From positions 310,001 through 374,000 of the forward strand of contig OZ037870.1 in NCBI GenBank assembly GCA_964035575.1: 64,000 nt of DNA, written 5' to 3'. Positions 25,704 through 35,972 of this stretch are shown piece after piece. Position 1 is the first letter of the stretch, and every line of letters starts with the position of its first letter. The translations under genes and the position numbers were made by a program. The DNA is from Rhynchopus sp. YZ270_cl-10 (taxonomy: Eukaryota > Euglenozoa > Diplonemea > Diplonemida > Diplonemidae). The notes below the pieces were generated by a model. That model had not been told where the DNA came from, searched no databases, and was given only the letters and a program-made list of their open reading frames with translations.

Positions 25704-27974
25704 TCACCCAAGCACCTTGCACGACCAGCCGCCTCCAGGTGTGCACGTTCTGAGGCACTGTGCGTACCACTGCGACTGCTCGTAGCACTGTGTGCCGCTC
25801 TCACAGCACGCCGTGGCCCCCAGACAGTTCGAATACACAGACAGCGTCGACCCGCTGCACGCACTCGACGGCACAGGCACAGGTGCTGTGGGCACAGGTG
25901 CAGGCGGTGTGGGTGGGGATGTTGCCGGTGGCGGTGACGAGCTCTGCATGCACTCTGCGTACCACGTGTCGAACTGCGCACACGGCGTCCCTGCTGCAGC
26001 ACAGCAGCTGGCATCACGCTTGCACGCACTGTACACACAGAAGAGGGACGCACAGGCAGGCGGGGTCGGCACAGGGGCTGGCACCGTGGGCACAGGTGCA
26101 GGCGGTGTGGGTGGTGACGTTGCTGGTGGTGTTGGCGGTGTGGGCACGGGCACAGGGGGAACGGGAACGGGAGCAGGTCCGGCACAAGGAACAGCGTTCG
26201 TTCTGATGTACGTGCGCACATAGCTCCCCGTGCACGACACACTGTCCCAGTCACCCGAGGCACACGCCCCAGACTGCAGTGCCGCCGACACCTCTGCCTT
26301 GTCCGCCAGACTCCACGACGTCCAGCTCAGCTTCACACCCTGCGACCCTGCGCTCTTGAAGCCCTCCAGGAACGCCTGCGCGTTGTCGAGGAAGGGACCA
26401 CCGTCACCGCTCGCCTCAGACGTGCCCCACTCACTCACAAACAGCGGGATCTGCGACGCAACCTCCTGCACACGCGACTGCAGGTGTGTGTGCGACCCGG
26501 CGTAGAAGTGGAACACGTACATGACGTTGTGCGGGAGGTCCACAGGGCGCGCCGCTGCCTCGTGGATGTCTTGGCTCCACGTCGGCGTCCCCGCAAGCAC
26601 CACTGTCTCCGCATCCTCCGCACGGATCAGCGCCAGGATGCGGTTGTGGTAACTCACAACCTCGCCCCAGCTCACACCGTTCGGCTCGTTCGCAATCTCG
26701 TACAGCACGTGGGTCTCGTCCTTCAGCGTCCGTGCCATGTCCTGCCAGAACGCGTCTGCTCCCGCGTACTCACCGTCGTTCGGGTTCCCGGGGCTCAGCA
26801 TGTGCCAGTCCACAATCACGTAGATCCCGAGCTCCTTGCACCACTGCACAATGTCCAGCACAGTCTGCTTCAGCGCCGGGTTGGTCCCGTAGCCCCCCTC
26901 ACCAATGTACATTGCTGCCCGGAACACGTTGATGCCCCACCGCGTCACCAGGTGTGTGATGCTCTCCTTCGTGTAGCAGTTCGCAAACCAGTGCAGCCCG
27001 TGGCTGCTCATCCCCATCAGCTGCACAGCCTCACCCTGTGCCCCCACAAGCTGCAGACCCGACAGACGCAGCTTCCCGTGGCACGTTGCGAACCCGGTGT
27101 TGTCCACTGCAGCCACGTCTGCGTCCAGCCCGCTTGGAAGGGCGCATGTCGACCCGCTGCCTCCACCACCACCACCACCTCCACCTCCACCGCCACCCTG
27201 CCACGCACACTGGCCGGTGTGCTGGCAGCAGCACTTGCAGTAGCACTCGCTCCCGTCGTCTGTGTTGCACTTTGCACCGTTGTCCGTCCAGTCGCAGCCA
27301 CATCCACTTGTGTCGCTTGGGCAAGCCCCATTGCTTGGAACCGGCACAGGTGCCGTGGGAACAGGCACTGGCGCAGTTGGCACAGGTGCAGGAGGGCTGG
27401 CACCACCAGAGAACATGACGTCAATCACGTTGAAGAAGCTGTTCGACGTGTCACCCACATCCCACACACTCAGAATGATGTGGTACCCCTCCAGCGTCGG
27501 CACGTTGCACGTGTGGTCCGTCGTCATCGGCGGCTGCTTCATGCCTCCGTCCACAACACAGAAGGGTGCAGTCTCAAACGTGGCGCGTGTCAGCGGTGCA
27601 TTCGGGTTCCACCCTGCCCGCGTCATGTAGTACGTGTAGTCCTTCGTCACGTGGTTTGCGTTGAACGTCCATGTGAACTTCGTGGCCCCACCTGACATCG
27701 GCACCTTCCCCCAGCGTGTCGCCGTCTGCTCGTTCAGCTCAGGGAAGCGCGAGTGTGCACCTCCTGCCGGGATCGTCCCGTCTGCCGGCCACCCGTCAGG
27801 ACCCTCAATGCTGAAGGGCTCCCACATGATCTGCCCGCAGTTCGTGTTCTTTTCTGAAGCGGGGGTGTGGATGTTCGAACAGAGCTCCGCACGCGACGGC
27901 GGGTCCAACACGTGCCCGTGTCCGTACGCCTGCGACGCACACAACAGCACAGAGAGGGTGCGTGTCATTATCAT
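25704..27974 (-). CDS. Secreted AA10 LPMO - GH5_2 cellulase fusion (variant architecture)
   Basis: The 756-residue product has a signal peptide (1-18, MIMTRTLSVLLCASQAYG) and a diverged AA10 domain (19-190; His19, His108, FFNVIDVMF). A short linker leads straight to the CYCKCCC-type Cys-rich module (218-257), poly-Gly, and a GH5_2 barrel (about 300-592) nearly identical to that of 5405-7981, with Glu430 (ANEPNG) and Glu515 (FVSEWGT). Two C-terminal CBM1-like modules follow (about 640-675 and 705-740) instead of one, and none lies between AA10 and GH5. The near-identity of GH5 beside a diverged AA10 and different tails points to cassette exchange or gene conversion. A second ATG lies at 27968. 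Confidence 0.93.
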   Translation of the reverse strand: MIMTRTLSVLLCASQAYGHGHVLDPPSRAELCSNIHTPASEKNTNCGQIMWEPFSIEGPDGWPADGTIPAGGAHSRFPELNEQTATRWGKVPMSGGATKFTWTFNANHVTKDYTYYMTRAGWNPNAPLTRATFETAPFCVVDGGMKQPPMTTDHTCNVPTLEGYHIILSVWDVGDTSNSFFNVIDVMFSGGASPPAPVPTAPVPVPTAPVPVPSNGACPSDTSGCGCDWTDNGAKCNTDDGSECYCKCCCQHTGQCAWQGGGGGGGGGGGGGSGSTCALPSGLDADVAAVDNTGFATCHGKLRLSGLQLVGAQGEAVQLMGMSSHGLHWFANCYTKESITHLVTRWGINVFRAAMYIGEGGYGTNPALKQTVLDIVQWCKELGIYVIVDWHMLSPGNPNDGEYAGADAFWQDMARTLKDETHVLYEIANEPNGVSWGEVVSYHNRILALIRAEDAETVVLAGTPTWSQDIHEAAARPVDLPHNVMYVFHFYAGSHTHLQSRVQEVASQIPLFVSEWGTSEASGDGGPFLDNAQAFLEGFKSAGSQGVKLSWTSWSLADKAEVSAALQSGACASGDWDSVSCTGSYVRTYIRTNAVPCAGPAPVPVPPVPVPTPPTPPATSPPTPPAPVPTVPAPVPTPPACASLFCVYSACKRDASCCAAAGTPCAQFDTWYAECMQSSSPPPATSPPTPPAPVPTAPVPVPSSACSGSTLSVYSNCLGATACCESGTQCYEQSQWYAQCLRTCTPGGGWSCKVLG

Positions 27975-28947
27975 TTTATGTTGTTTGTTCGTAATATGCG
28001 TAAAAATCTGTGTGGAGTGGTGGGGAAGTAATGTGGCCGTTGTGGAGTTTGCAACACATGAACAAATATGTGTGCTGACGCAAACAACGTTGCTGCTGTG
28101 CACAGGGGAACTAAGACAAGGTACAAAAGGGTGAGGGAGGGCGAGGTGGGGCTGTGGTTCGGTATTCTCCATAGAAAAATGCACTGTGTAGCACACACCA
28201 GAGTGGAAAAGTGTTACTCTGTGCACAAAAGCACAAGAAGCCGGAAAAAGGAAAACGGGAGTGATAAAAGAAACAAAAGGGCACCACAACCTGTTTGGCT
28301 TGCCTCCACGATGACCCTGCACCTTGGTGTCCTCTCCCCTGCCTCTCTATAAGACCTTCTCTTCGCGCACTCAAGTGGACAGCCACCTTATGCACAGAAG
28401 AACGGGTGAGGCAGAGGGACACACAGACAGCAAAGGCGGGGCAGGCAGAACCACTGTGCACGCACAGCTGCACCTCAGCTGCCGTGTCCTTGTTTGTTCG
28501 TGAGTGGAAAACGAGAGCAAAGAAAAGAGAGGGGGAAAAAAGAAGGAAAAAGAAAAGAAAATAGAGAAAGCACAACAAGAGAGGAAGGGAATCTTATTGC
28601 CCACATGCCGGGCACACACCGCCAGCCACAGCAGCGGGCATGTCTTTGTTCTATATAATGTGTTGCGATTGCACTGCACACAGCTGCTCTCCTCTCAAGG
28701 GCGTAACAGCCTCCACAAGGCAGAAGTTGCTAACCGCAAGGCACGACACCTCACGGAAATGCCGTCTCCCAGTTAAGAGAGCGGCGAGTGCGCAATAGAG
28801 GCAAATAGAAGATAGTTAAAAGTCGAAAGCTGTATTATAGGTATAGGTATGGGTTAAGGAACCACTACAGTAGTGGAGGACAGTGAAGACGCTGTACGTG
28901 GACTCTACGTCTACCACACAACAGAAGGCGGTGCATGGCATGCCACA
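27975..28947. promoter_or_regulatory. Shared upstream module and AA10 3' flank
   Basis: No gene is seen. Bases 28203-28645 are a diverged copy of the tubulin upstream module (4477-4990), and 28738-28855 match the 3' flank at 5151-5262 including the hairpin (28761-28785). The whole intergenic layout equals that between AA10-GH5 and tubulin, but here the downstream gene is AA10-GH5. The unmatched stretch nearest the ATG (27975-28200) is specific to this gene. Confidence 0.5.
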
Positions 28948-30261
28948 TCACGGCTTGCACGACTTCCACCACCTGTTCCCTTTGCACTGCAGTCCTGGAG
29001 CACAGCAGCGCTCCTTGCCAAGGCATGCGCGCCAGCGAGAGATCTCTGCACTGCAGCCATTTGTCGGAGGTGTCGGTGTTGGTGGCGGTGGGACAGGTGC
29101 AGGCACGTTCGTCCGAGGTGCATGCGTGGCAGGGACGTCAGTTGCAGGAACGTTCGTTTCAGGTGTGTTGGTGGCAGGCGTAGTGGTGGGAACTGTGGGA
29201 GGCATTGTCACTGGCACAGGTGCAGGCACAGGCGGGGTTGGAGGCATTGTAACAGGGGGTGTCGAAGGCGCAGGTGCACCCTGCACACACTGTGCGTAGT
29301 ACGCGTTGTAGTAAGCACAGGACGCACCTGGCTGCTCGCAGCAGGCACGGTCCTTCTCACAAGCAGTGTAGATGCAGGCCACAGAAGTTGCACAGACAGG
29401 AGGTGTTGCTGGTGTTGTTGGCGACGGTGCTTGCGTGGGTGTGGGTGGTGTTGGTGTGGGTGCTGGCGTTGCGACAGGTGGTGTCGAAGGCGAAGGTGCA
29501 CCCTGCACACACTGTGCGTAGTGTGTGTTGTACACAGCACAGGACGCACCTGCTTGCTCGCAGCAGGCAGAGTCCGCCTTGCACGCAACGTACATGCAGT
29601 GAACAGAAGTTGCACAGACAGGAGGTGTCACAGGTGAGGTCGGCACAGGAACAGGCACCGTGGGAACAGGAACAGGCGCAGTTGGCACAGGAACAGGAGG
29701 GCTGGCACCACCAGAGAACATGGCGTCAATCACGTTGAAGAAGCTGTTCGACGTGTCACCCACATCCCACACACTCAGAATGATGTGGTATCCCTCGCGT
29801 GTCGGTACGTTGCACGTGTGCTCGTCAAGGATCGGTGGCTCTGTCATCCCCCCGTCCACAACACAGAAGGGTGCAGTCTCAAACGTTGCGCGTGTCAGCG
29901 GTGCTGTCGCGTCCCACCCCACACGCGTGATGTAGTACTTGTAGTCCTTCGTCACGTGGTTCACAAGAAACTTCCACGCAAACTTCGTTGGCCCCGACGA
30001 CATCGCAACCCTCTCCCAACGTGTCGCCGTCTGCACGTTCAGCTCAGGGAAGCGCGAGTGTCCACCTCCTGCCGCAATCGTCCCGTCTGCCGGCCACCCG
30101 TCAGGACCCTCCACGCTGTAGGGCTCCCAGACGATCTGCCCGCAGTTTGCGTTGCCCCCTGTCTTGCAGAGCTCCACACGTGACGGCGGTGTCACAACGT
30201 GGCCGTGTCCGTACACCTGCGTTGCACACAGCAGCACGCACAGCGCAGTGTGCTTCACCAT
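28948..30261 (-). CDS. Secreted AA10 LPMO with three CBM1-like modules
   Basis: The 437-residue product has a signal peptide (1-18), an AA10 domain (19-187; His19, His102) almost identical to those at 1014 and 5405, and CBM1-like modules at about 215-251 and 290-325. A Thr-rich linker (about 330-398) with NTPETNVPATDVPAT character leads to a C-terminal module (402-435). That module and the DNA just downstream are nearly the same as the end of the AA10-GH5 gene at 5405. It lacks GH5, so it looks like the GH5-less sister of that gene. The start is set by the signal peptide. Confidence 0.93.
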   Translation of the reverse strand: MVKHTALCVLLCATQVYGHGHVVTPPSRVELCKTGGNANCGQIVWEPYSVEGPDGWPADGTIAAGGGHSRFPELNVQTATRWERVAMSSGPTKFAWKFLVNHVTKDYKYYITRVGWDATAPLTRATFETAPFCVVDGGMTEPPILDEHTCNVPTREGYHIILSVWDVGDTSNSFFNVIDAMFSGGASPPVPVPTAPVPVPTVPVPVPTSPVTPPVCATSVHCMYVACKADSACCEQAGASCAVYNTHYAQCVQGAPSPSTPPVATPAPTPTPPTPTQAPSPTTPATPPVCATSVACIYTACEKDRACCEQPGASCAYYNAYYAQCVQGAPAPSTPPVTMPPTPPVPAPVPVTMPPTVPTTTPATNTPETNVPATDVPATHAPRTNVPAPVPPPPTPTPPTNGCSAEISRWRACLGKERCCAPGLQCKGNRWWKSCKP

Positions 30262-31670
30262 TGTACGCTCCTTCGGCTTTGTGTGTGGATGTGGTGCACA
30301 GGTGGAGTGAGACACAATGAAATGAATCTGTGTTGGGGGTGTTGGTTGTGCTATGAGCTGGGGTTGTGGAGAGAACGAGATAAAATTTTAGTAGACCGGA
30401 GGCACGGCAAAAATGCGCATTTTTGATATTTTTGATATTTTTGGCAGAATTTTTTGGGCGTTTTTGGCGTTTTTTAGGGGGGGGAAATAGTGAGGGGAGT
30501 TGGGTCCAGTCATAGGAAGTATAGAGAATTTTTGAAAAATTCTTCCATTGGAATAAGGGTTTGCGGGCCTTGCCCTCTGAGGTGTTAGAAGGTTTGCAGG
30601 TTTGCAGGTTTAAGGAGGCGAATCTGTGTGGATGAGGGTTGAGGGTATGATACTGAGGTGCTTAAATGGTGGTTTTGTAGGTTACATAGTCACGAGACTG
30701 CCCTTGTATTAAAAGGGGGAAGAGGGGAGATGATAGGGGACAAGGCTACCAATCCGACTTAAACCGACTCAGTAGGCTTTGGCTCGTGTATCTTCGTTAT
30801 GTACGTACGGGTTCGATACTCTGGTTGGAGTGTGACAGCACGTCATTTCTTGAGCACGTTGGTAACACACGAAGTGCAATGGCGATAATGGAAAGATAGA
30901 TGCCGGCATTGGTGAATTGCTGGAGTTCTGCACAGGAAGCTAGCATGACGTAGAATCACTGTGTGAACAAAATGACCGTATTTTGGTTGAAAATTTGACT
31001 TGAAAATTTTTTTCATAATTTGCCCAATCGAAGGTTTTCCTTGGATTTTTTGGGCCATTTTATGACCTACCACGCCCGATTTTGGGCGAAAAAAAAAATT
31101 TTTTTTTGGTCAAAAATCGCCTTGTATTACCACTGTATTGGTGTAGGCTTGTACACAGAAGTGTGTTTTGTGTAACCACAGATGGTCAAAACACCCGATT
31201 TTTGCATTTTTTTGCATTTTTTGGTGCCCAAAGACCCACCTCAGTGGTCGAAATTTTCCCGAAAAAAAAAATTTTTTTTTTGAGATTTTTCGATTTTTCG
31301 ACAAGGCGCTGGCCCATACAAAGTGCACTGGTGGTGCAGAAAATGGCTGGGGAATAAACTCTAGATGCTCAAAACAGCCCAATTCTTGCTTTTTTTGACT
31401 TTTTGGTCCCAGAAGGGTGCCTAGGGTGTAGTGAGCAGGCCTCAAAAACACTTGTGAAAAAAAAATTGGGATTTTTTTTTTTGAGATTTTTTTCAAAAAT
31501 CGACTTGTCTCCCGGAGAAGATTGTAAATTTGGCAACCTGAAGTTTTCGGCTTTTGGACAGACGTAAAAAAATTCGAAAACCAGCGGAAGTGGATTTCCG
31601 AGCTCCCCGCTTTTCACCACAAAAAAAATCGACCACTTTAGTGGAGTAGAAGTTAATTTAAAGTGGCTCC
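30262..31670. other. AT-rich desert with dispersed repeats
   Basis: No gene is seen. The first ~100 bp are the AA10 5' flank. GGAGGCACGGC at about 30397 matches the end of the inverted-repeat element at 32598-33000. Bases 30961-31085 belong to a dispersed family (see that entry). Several A(n)T(n) palindromic blocks (31086-31110, 31258-31282) and related ~180-bp segments containing GGTCAAAACACCCGATTTTT follow. Confidence 0.5.
30961..31085 (+). repeat. Dispersed ~120-bp AT-rich repeat family (four copies)
   Basis: The segment from AAATGACCGTATTTTGG to GGCCATTTTATGACCTA...CGCCCGATTTTGGG recurs at 37965-38095 (+), 46070-46185 (+) and 46390-46503 (-). The copies are clearly diverged, and each is followed or preceded by A/T palindromes. 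Confidence 0.75.
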
Positions 31671-31964
31671 AGTACACAGTACACAGTACACAGTACACAG
31701 TACACAGTACACAGTACACAGTACACAGTACACAGTACACAGTACACAGTACACAGTACACAGTACACAGTACACAGTACACAGTACACAGTACACAGTA
31801 CACAGTACACAGTACACAGTACACAGTACACAGTACACAGTACACAGTACACAGTACACAGTACACAGTACACAGTACACAGTACACAGTACACAGTACA
31901 CAGTACACAGTACACAGTACACAGTACACAGTACACAGTACACAGTACACAGTACACAGTACAG
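31671..31964. repeat. Satellite A: (AGTACAC)x42
   Basis: A 7-bp unit repeated 42 times with no interruption seen. The array is bracketed by similar sequences: GAAGTTAATTTAAAGTGGCTCC on the left, and GAAGTCAATTTAAAGGCTCC on the right. Confidence 0.98.
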
Positions 31965-32597
31965 TGAAGTCAATTTAAAGGCTCCATGGGTCTTTATACA
32001 GTAACGTATAGGGATTTCAGTGAATAAAGGGGGGTCGGCTCCACCAAAAGTTGCGTACCGTGGAGTGTGTTCCTGAATAAAAAAAATGGTCGGAATTGAA
32101 AGATTCGTAAAAAATAAATCCAAAGGAAAAAAATCGAAAACCTTCAAAAGAAATCCAACTTAGAGACGCCACTGTGCTGCGACCCAAAGAGGAGGTTTTC
32201 TTAAGGAATTCCTTAAGAAACCTGCGTAGAAACGTTCCCAAAGGGGGTACCACAGCCAAAAATCACCTAACCATCCACAGAGGCATAAAAAAAATCGTGC
32301 GACCCCGGAATTGAACGTTTTCGTAACCGATCTTTCCAAATAAATAAAATTCGAAAAAAAAAAATTTGAAGAAAATTCATAAAATCCATGTGACCACGGT
32401 TTTGTACTAGACCCCCCCGTTGCCAAATTACCAAACTTGTCCGCTCACCCCCCGGAGACCCCCCCCCCTCCCCCCCCGGATGACATCCGTTGAAAGTAAA
32501 AAAGAGGCTTCCCTAGGGGCAAAAAAAAATTTGCGAGGGTCTAGGTATGGAGAGCGAGCACCTTAGAAGGAGGATCGGACCAAAAAAGGTACCCTAA
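31965..32597. other. Gene-free AT-rich stretch
   Basis: Nothing coding is seen. There are C-runs around 32458-32478 and many A-runs. CTTAAGGAATTCCTTAAG at about 32200 is an 18-bp perfect palindrome. Confidence 0.4.
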
Positions 32598-32883
32598 GGA
32601 GGCACGGCACTTTTGTGGAATTTTGTGGAATTTTGTGGAATTTTTTACAAGGGGAAAAAGTTTATTTTTAGAATTAGAGTGTACAGCTAGGTAGGACCAG
32701 ACGTCGTTAACAGCTATGAACCAAAGAGGTTCTCAGTGTCGTCGGCCAAGCCCCTTCACCAAAAAAGACTACAACAAGAAAACAAACACACAGAAAAAAA
32801 AGTAAAAGAATGCCCTTCCTCAGTCCGGAAGTATCACCTCAACCGGTCACACCTGCCGTAAAATAGAGAGAGGTTACAGAATA

Positions 32884-32921
<38 letters not shown>

Positions 32922-33000
32922 AAAAGTAGAAGTCGAGTTTTTGAAATTCCACAAAATTCCACAAAATTCCACAAAATTCCACAAAAGTGCCGTGCCTCCA
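32598..33000. mobile_element. Inverted-repeat element with GGAATTTTGT ends
   Basis: The left end GGAGGCACGGCACTTTTGTGG, with tandem GGAATTTTGT units (32597-32645), is mirrored at 32945-32999 by ACAAAATTCC units ending AGTGCCGTGCCTCC. The ~400-bp interior has a long poly-A (32885-32919) and a segment (32807-32870) whose reverse complement matches 46755-46815. It looks like a non-autonomous inverted-repeat element; no clear target duplication is seen. Confidence 0.6.
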
Positions 33001-33756
33001 CCCAGAAGACTTGTTTTTTTGTAATCAATTTTCAATGTTCCAGAAGAGTGTATATGGGGAGTTTGTGCGATAAGTTTCGTGAACGCCAAAAAAACCCCCC
33101 CCCCCAAAAAAAAAAAAAAAAAACTATCAAACGTGCTGAAGGAAGACGCGAAGCTGTGCATCCTGTTCTGCATCCTTGACATGGGGCAGAGAGAGAAAGA
33201 GCGGAGGGTACGCTCGCTGAAGGGGTGGGGATAATAAGCAGACACAACAGAACGCTGTGTGTGAGCAAGAAGAATGACCACGAAGGCAAAGGCAAACGAA
33301 TGAAAGAAACCTTAAAAGAAGTGTGCACCTCACGGCACACAAATCTCAAGAAAGTAAGAAGAGTGCAATACACGTGAAAGTGGCGGTGCAAAAACACCCT
33401 TTGCAGACAGACGCAGAAATGCAGGGACAACGGAGGAACACTCTACACGAACACGTGCACACTGTCCCAGAACCACAAATCCACACATCTACACCCCTCA
33501 AAGCTGCACAGGGGGAGCAAGCGAGTACAGAACGAGGCTAGACACGCAATATGTGTGCCGACTATCAGCAAGTGTGAAGCTAACATAAGAAAGAGAATGC
33601 GAAAATGAACCCCCTTTGCTGAGGTGAAGCAATAACAACGACAAAGCTACACAAACAACACACACCCGTACAACACCGCTGACTTGTTCTTGCTGCGAAT
33701 GAGTATTTGCGCTGCCTAGTCACCCAAGCAATCACCAAACGAGCACGCACAACAGA
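33001..33756. other. Decayed paralogue of the AA10/WD40 intergenic
   Basis: No gene is seen. Bases 33520-33755 resemble 8960-9215 (GAGGCTAGACACGC, then TATTTGCGCTGCCTAGTCAC and ATCACCAAACGAGCACG). Upstream parts (33180-33440) have a similar A/G-rich character but weaker matches. This may be a remnant of an old array unit. Confidence 0.45.
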
Positions 33757-34135
33757 TACCGTAATCGTAAGAAATCTGGGGCGTAAAATTTTTGGGGCGT
33801 AAATATTCTGGGACGTATCAAAACTGGGACATTTTGGACTTTTTTAAACTTGGGACATTTTTACGTCCCAGAATTGTCTGTGTGACCTTCCCCCCTCCCT
33901 CACCCATGCACTTCGGTGCAAACCCAAACATGTCCAACAAACAAAAAAAATATACATACTTGGGCCGGTTATGATCCCTCCGCCAACCAGCCGCACCCCA
34001 CCACCCACACCCCCAAATTGACAAGTACCCGGAAAACCGCCCGAACAATTCTGGGACGTAACAAAACTGGGACAATTGGGGGAAAATCTGAAACTTGGGA
34101 CATTTTTACGCCCCAGATTTTTTACGATTACGGTA
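33757..34135. mobile_element. 379-bp MITE-like element with ~33-bp terminal inverted repeats
   Basis: Perfect terminal TACCGTAATCGTAA (33757-33770) against TTACGATTACGGTA (34122-34135), with inner homology through AAATCTGGGGCGTAAAA. Internal repeats of CTGGGACGTA/CTTGGGACATTTTTACG. A TA or 3-bp target duplication is possible. No coding capacity. Confidence 0.7.
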
Positions 34136-34510
34136 TTATAAAAGGGGTGTCAAGTGGACGGATGTGTGCGGCAGCAATAAAGGGGGAAAGACAAAGAGGG
34201 AAAGGGATGTGGGAATAAATAGGGGAACAGAGTGTTGGCCACGTGCTGTATACATACAACACGCAACACCTCTAAAAATGCAAACTTAATGCAAAAACAT
34301 CTGACCAGAAACTACATGGAAAAACACTACAAAAAGGGGGGAAAGCGCATTGCTATTTCCCTCAGGCTATTTCCTAACTCTGGGGCGTTTTTTCCAAAAT
34401 TTCGAAAAAGAAATGCAAAAAATGGTGTGGCACCGGTACAAATTCCCCGTGGTTCTCCCGTATGTCTCCCGTGGTTACACCAGGCTGGGGGGTACCCTGT
34501 TTTATTTTTT
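34136..34510. other. Gene-free stretch
   Basis: Nothing coding or recognisably repeated is seen here. Confidence 0.4.
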
Positions 34511-35063
34511 TTTCTCAACTGAGGAAAAGTAGCTCTGAGCAAACCCCGTGGAAGAGGTGTGAGAATAAATACACTTTTCCTCACACATAGCTACTTTTCC
34601 TCACGCAGTTTGGAAAAGTAACAATAATTTTTGGCTGGGGTTTGTGAAGAAAAAAGCCTATGTGTGAGGCTTTTTTTGGTGTGAGGAAAAGTAGAGGGGG
34701 GGTCAAAAAAAATTTTGGGTGGGAGAGTGGGTCATTTTGATATCTCTGCTTCACATTTGGTCACCCTGACCAAAATGACCATTTTTTGGTCCATTTTTTC
34801 GGCCAAAAATTTCGTACCACAGGGCCATACCATATACTGGGATTATCAACTTTTTGAAAGTACGGCCTGGTATTGGGGTCCAGGTGTCCCATGGGGCCCA
34901 TAGTAACCTTACTGGGTGTCGAGCAGAGCCAATCTTAATTGTGAAATTCGATTTTCTGTGACACATATTTTCACCAAAAAATCGTCATTTTTTCTTTCTG
35001 CATATTCATCCCACACTTCTTCCACGGGGTTTGCTTAGAGCTACTTTTCCTTCAGTTGAGAAA
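34511..35063. mobile_element. 553-bp element with ~52-bp terminal inverted repeats
   Basis: The left end 34511-34561 (TTTCTCAACTGAGGAAAAGT onward) is the near-perfect reverse complement of 35012-35063. GAGGAAAAGTAG boxes recur inside in both directions (34575-34610, 34680-34692), giving nested palindromes. No coding capacity. Non-autonomous DNA-transposon type is inferred. Confidence 0.7.
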
Positions 35064-35107
35064 ACTATTATATTCTGGTGAAATATTCACTTTCCCTCCA
35101 CTCGTGC

Positions 35108-35217
35108 CCTTTCAGAAACTCGTGGCTGACTTTATCCCACTCGCTTCGCTCGTGAGATAAAGTCTATTACCCCACTCGCTTCGCTCGTGGGGTAAAATGC
35201 CACTCGTTTCTGAAAGG
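35108..35217. repeat. Nested fold-back palindrome A
   Basis: Outer stem CCTTTCAGAAACTCGTGG (35108-35125) pairs with CCACTCGTTTCTGAAAGG (35200-35217). It encloses two hairpins, TTTATCCCAC/GTGAGATAAA (35131-35161) and TTACCCCAC/GTGGGGTAA (35167-35195), each with a TCGCTTCGCTC apex. The predicted shape is a cloverleaf or cruciform. Confidence 0.8.
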
Positions 35218-35378
35218 TACACTCGTGTGAGGAAAAGTGAATATTTCCTCGACGAATAAATAGCGGGTTTGCGGGAATGTGAAGGAAAACGCTGGCATTT
35301 GCATTCCGGAATCCGTCCGGCCAGTGGTGGGGTCAATTTGCCGAAATGGACAAGTTCTCGTTTTTGATCAATTTCCGC

Positions 35379-35747
35379 AGTATACACAGTATACACAGTA
35401 TACACAGTATACACAGTATACACAGTATACACAGTATACACAGTATACACAGTATACACAGTATACACAGTATACACAGTATACACAGTATACACAGTAT
35501 ACACAGTATACACAGTATACACAGTATACACAGTATACACAGTATACACAGTATACACAGTATACACAGTATACACAGTATACACAGTATACACAGTATA
35601 CACAGTATACACAGTATACACAGTATACACAGTATACACAGTATACACAGTATACACAGTATACACAGTATACACAGTATACACAGTATACACAGTATAC
35701 ACAGTATACACAGTATACACAGTATACACAGTATACACAGTATACAC
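35379..35747. repeat. Satellite B: (AGTATACAC)x41
   Basis: A 9-bp unit repeated 41 times without visible interruption. The unit resembles that of satellite A with two extra bases. Confidence 0.98.
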
Positions 35748-35821
35748 CGAAAAAAACCCGGAAAATAGGCCCGTCACGGTTCAGGCCTGTTTAAAACCCG
35801 ATCACCCCCCGGCGAGAGCCA

Positions 35822-35972
35822 TGAAAACACCAAACGCTGTTCACAATAATGAACGAAAAATTGACAATTTTCCTGATGAAGATGTAATGTATGTGTGAGA
35901 GATGGGGAGCACGGGAGGGAAAAAACAACTCGTGGATACTGAAAAATTTCACTAGAAATGCACGCATGTCTT
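35822..35972. repeat. Direct repeat, left copy (empty site of hAT element)
   Basis: About 150 bp, from TGAAAACACCAAACGCTG to CACGCATGTCTT, recur at 36815-36962 with few differences. Here CACGCATG is continuous with TCTT; in the right copy the hAT element interrupts it. Confidence 0.9.

Noticed and set aside
30745-30840. tRNA-like GGGTTCGATACTC box
   Set aside because: The sequence around it does not fold into a T-arm stem and no acceptor or anticodon arm can be placed.
31658-32004. Open frames through the 7-bp satellite
   Set aside because: A pure satellite without stop codons gives frames in both directions; no coding evidence.
35112-35794. Open frames through the 9-bp satellite
   Set aside because: Same reason: repeat translation only.
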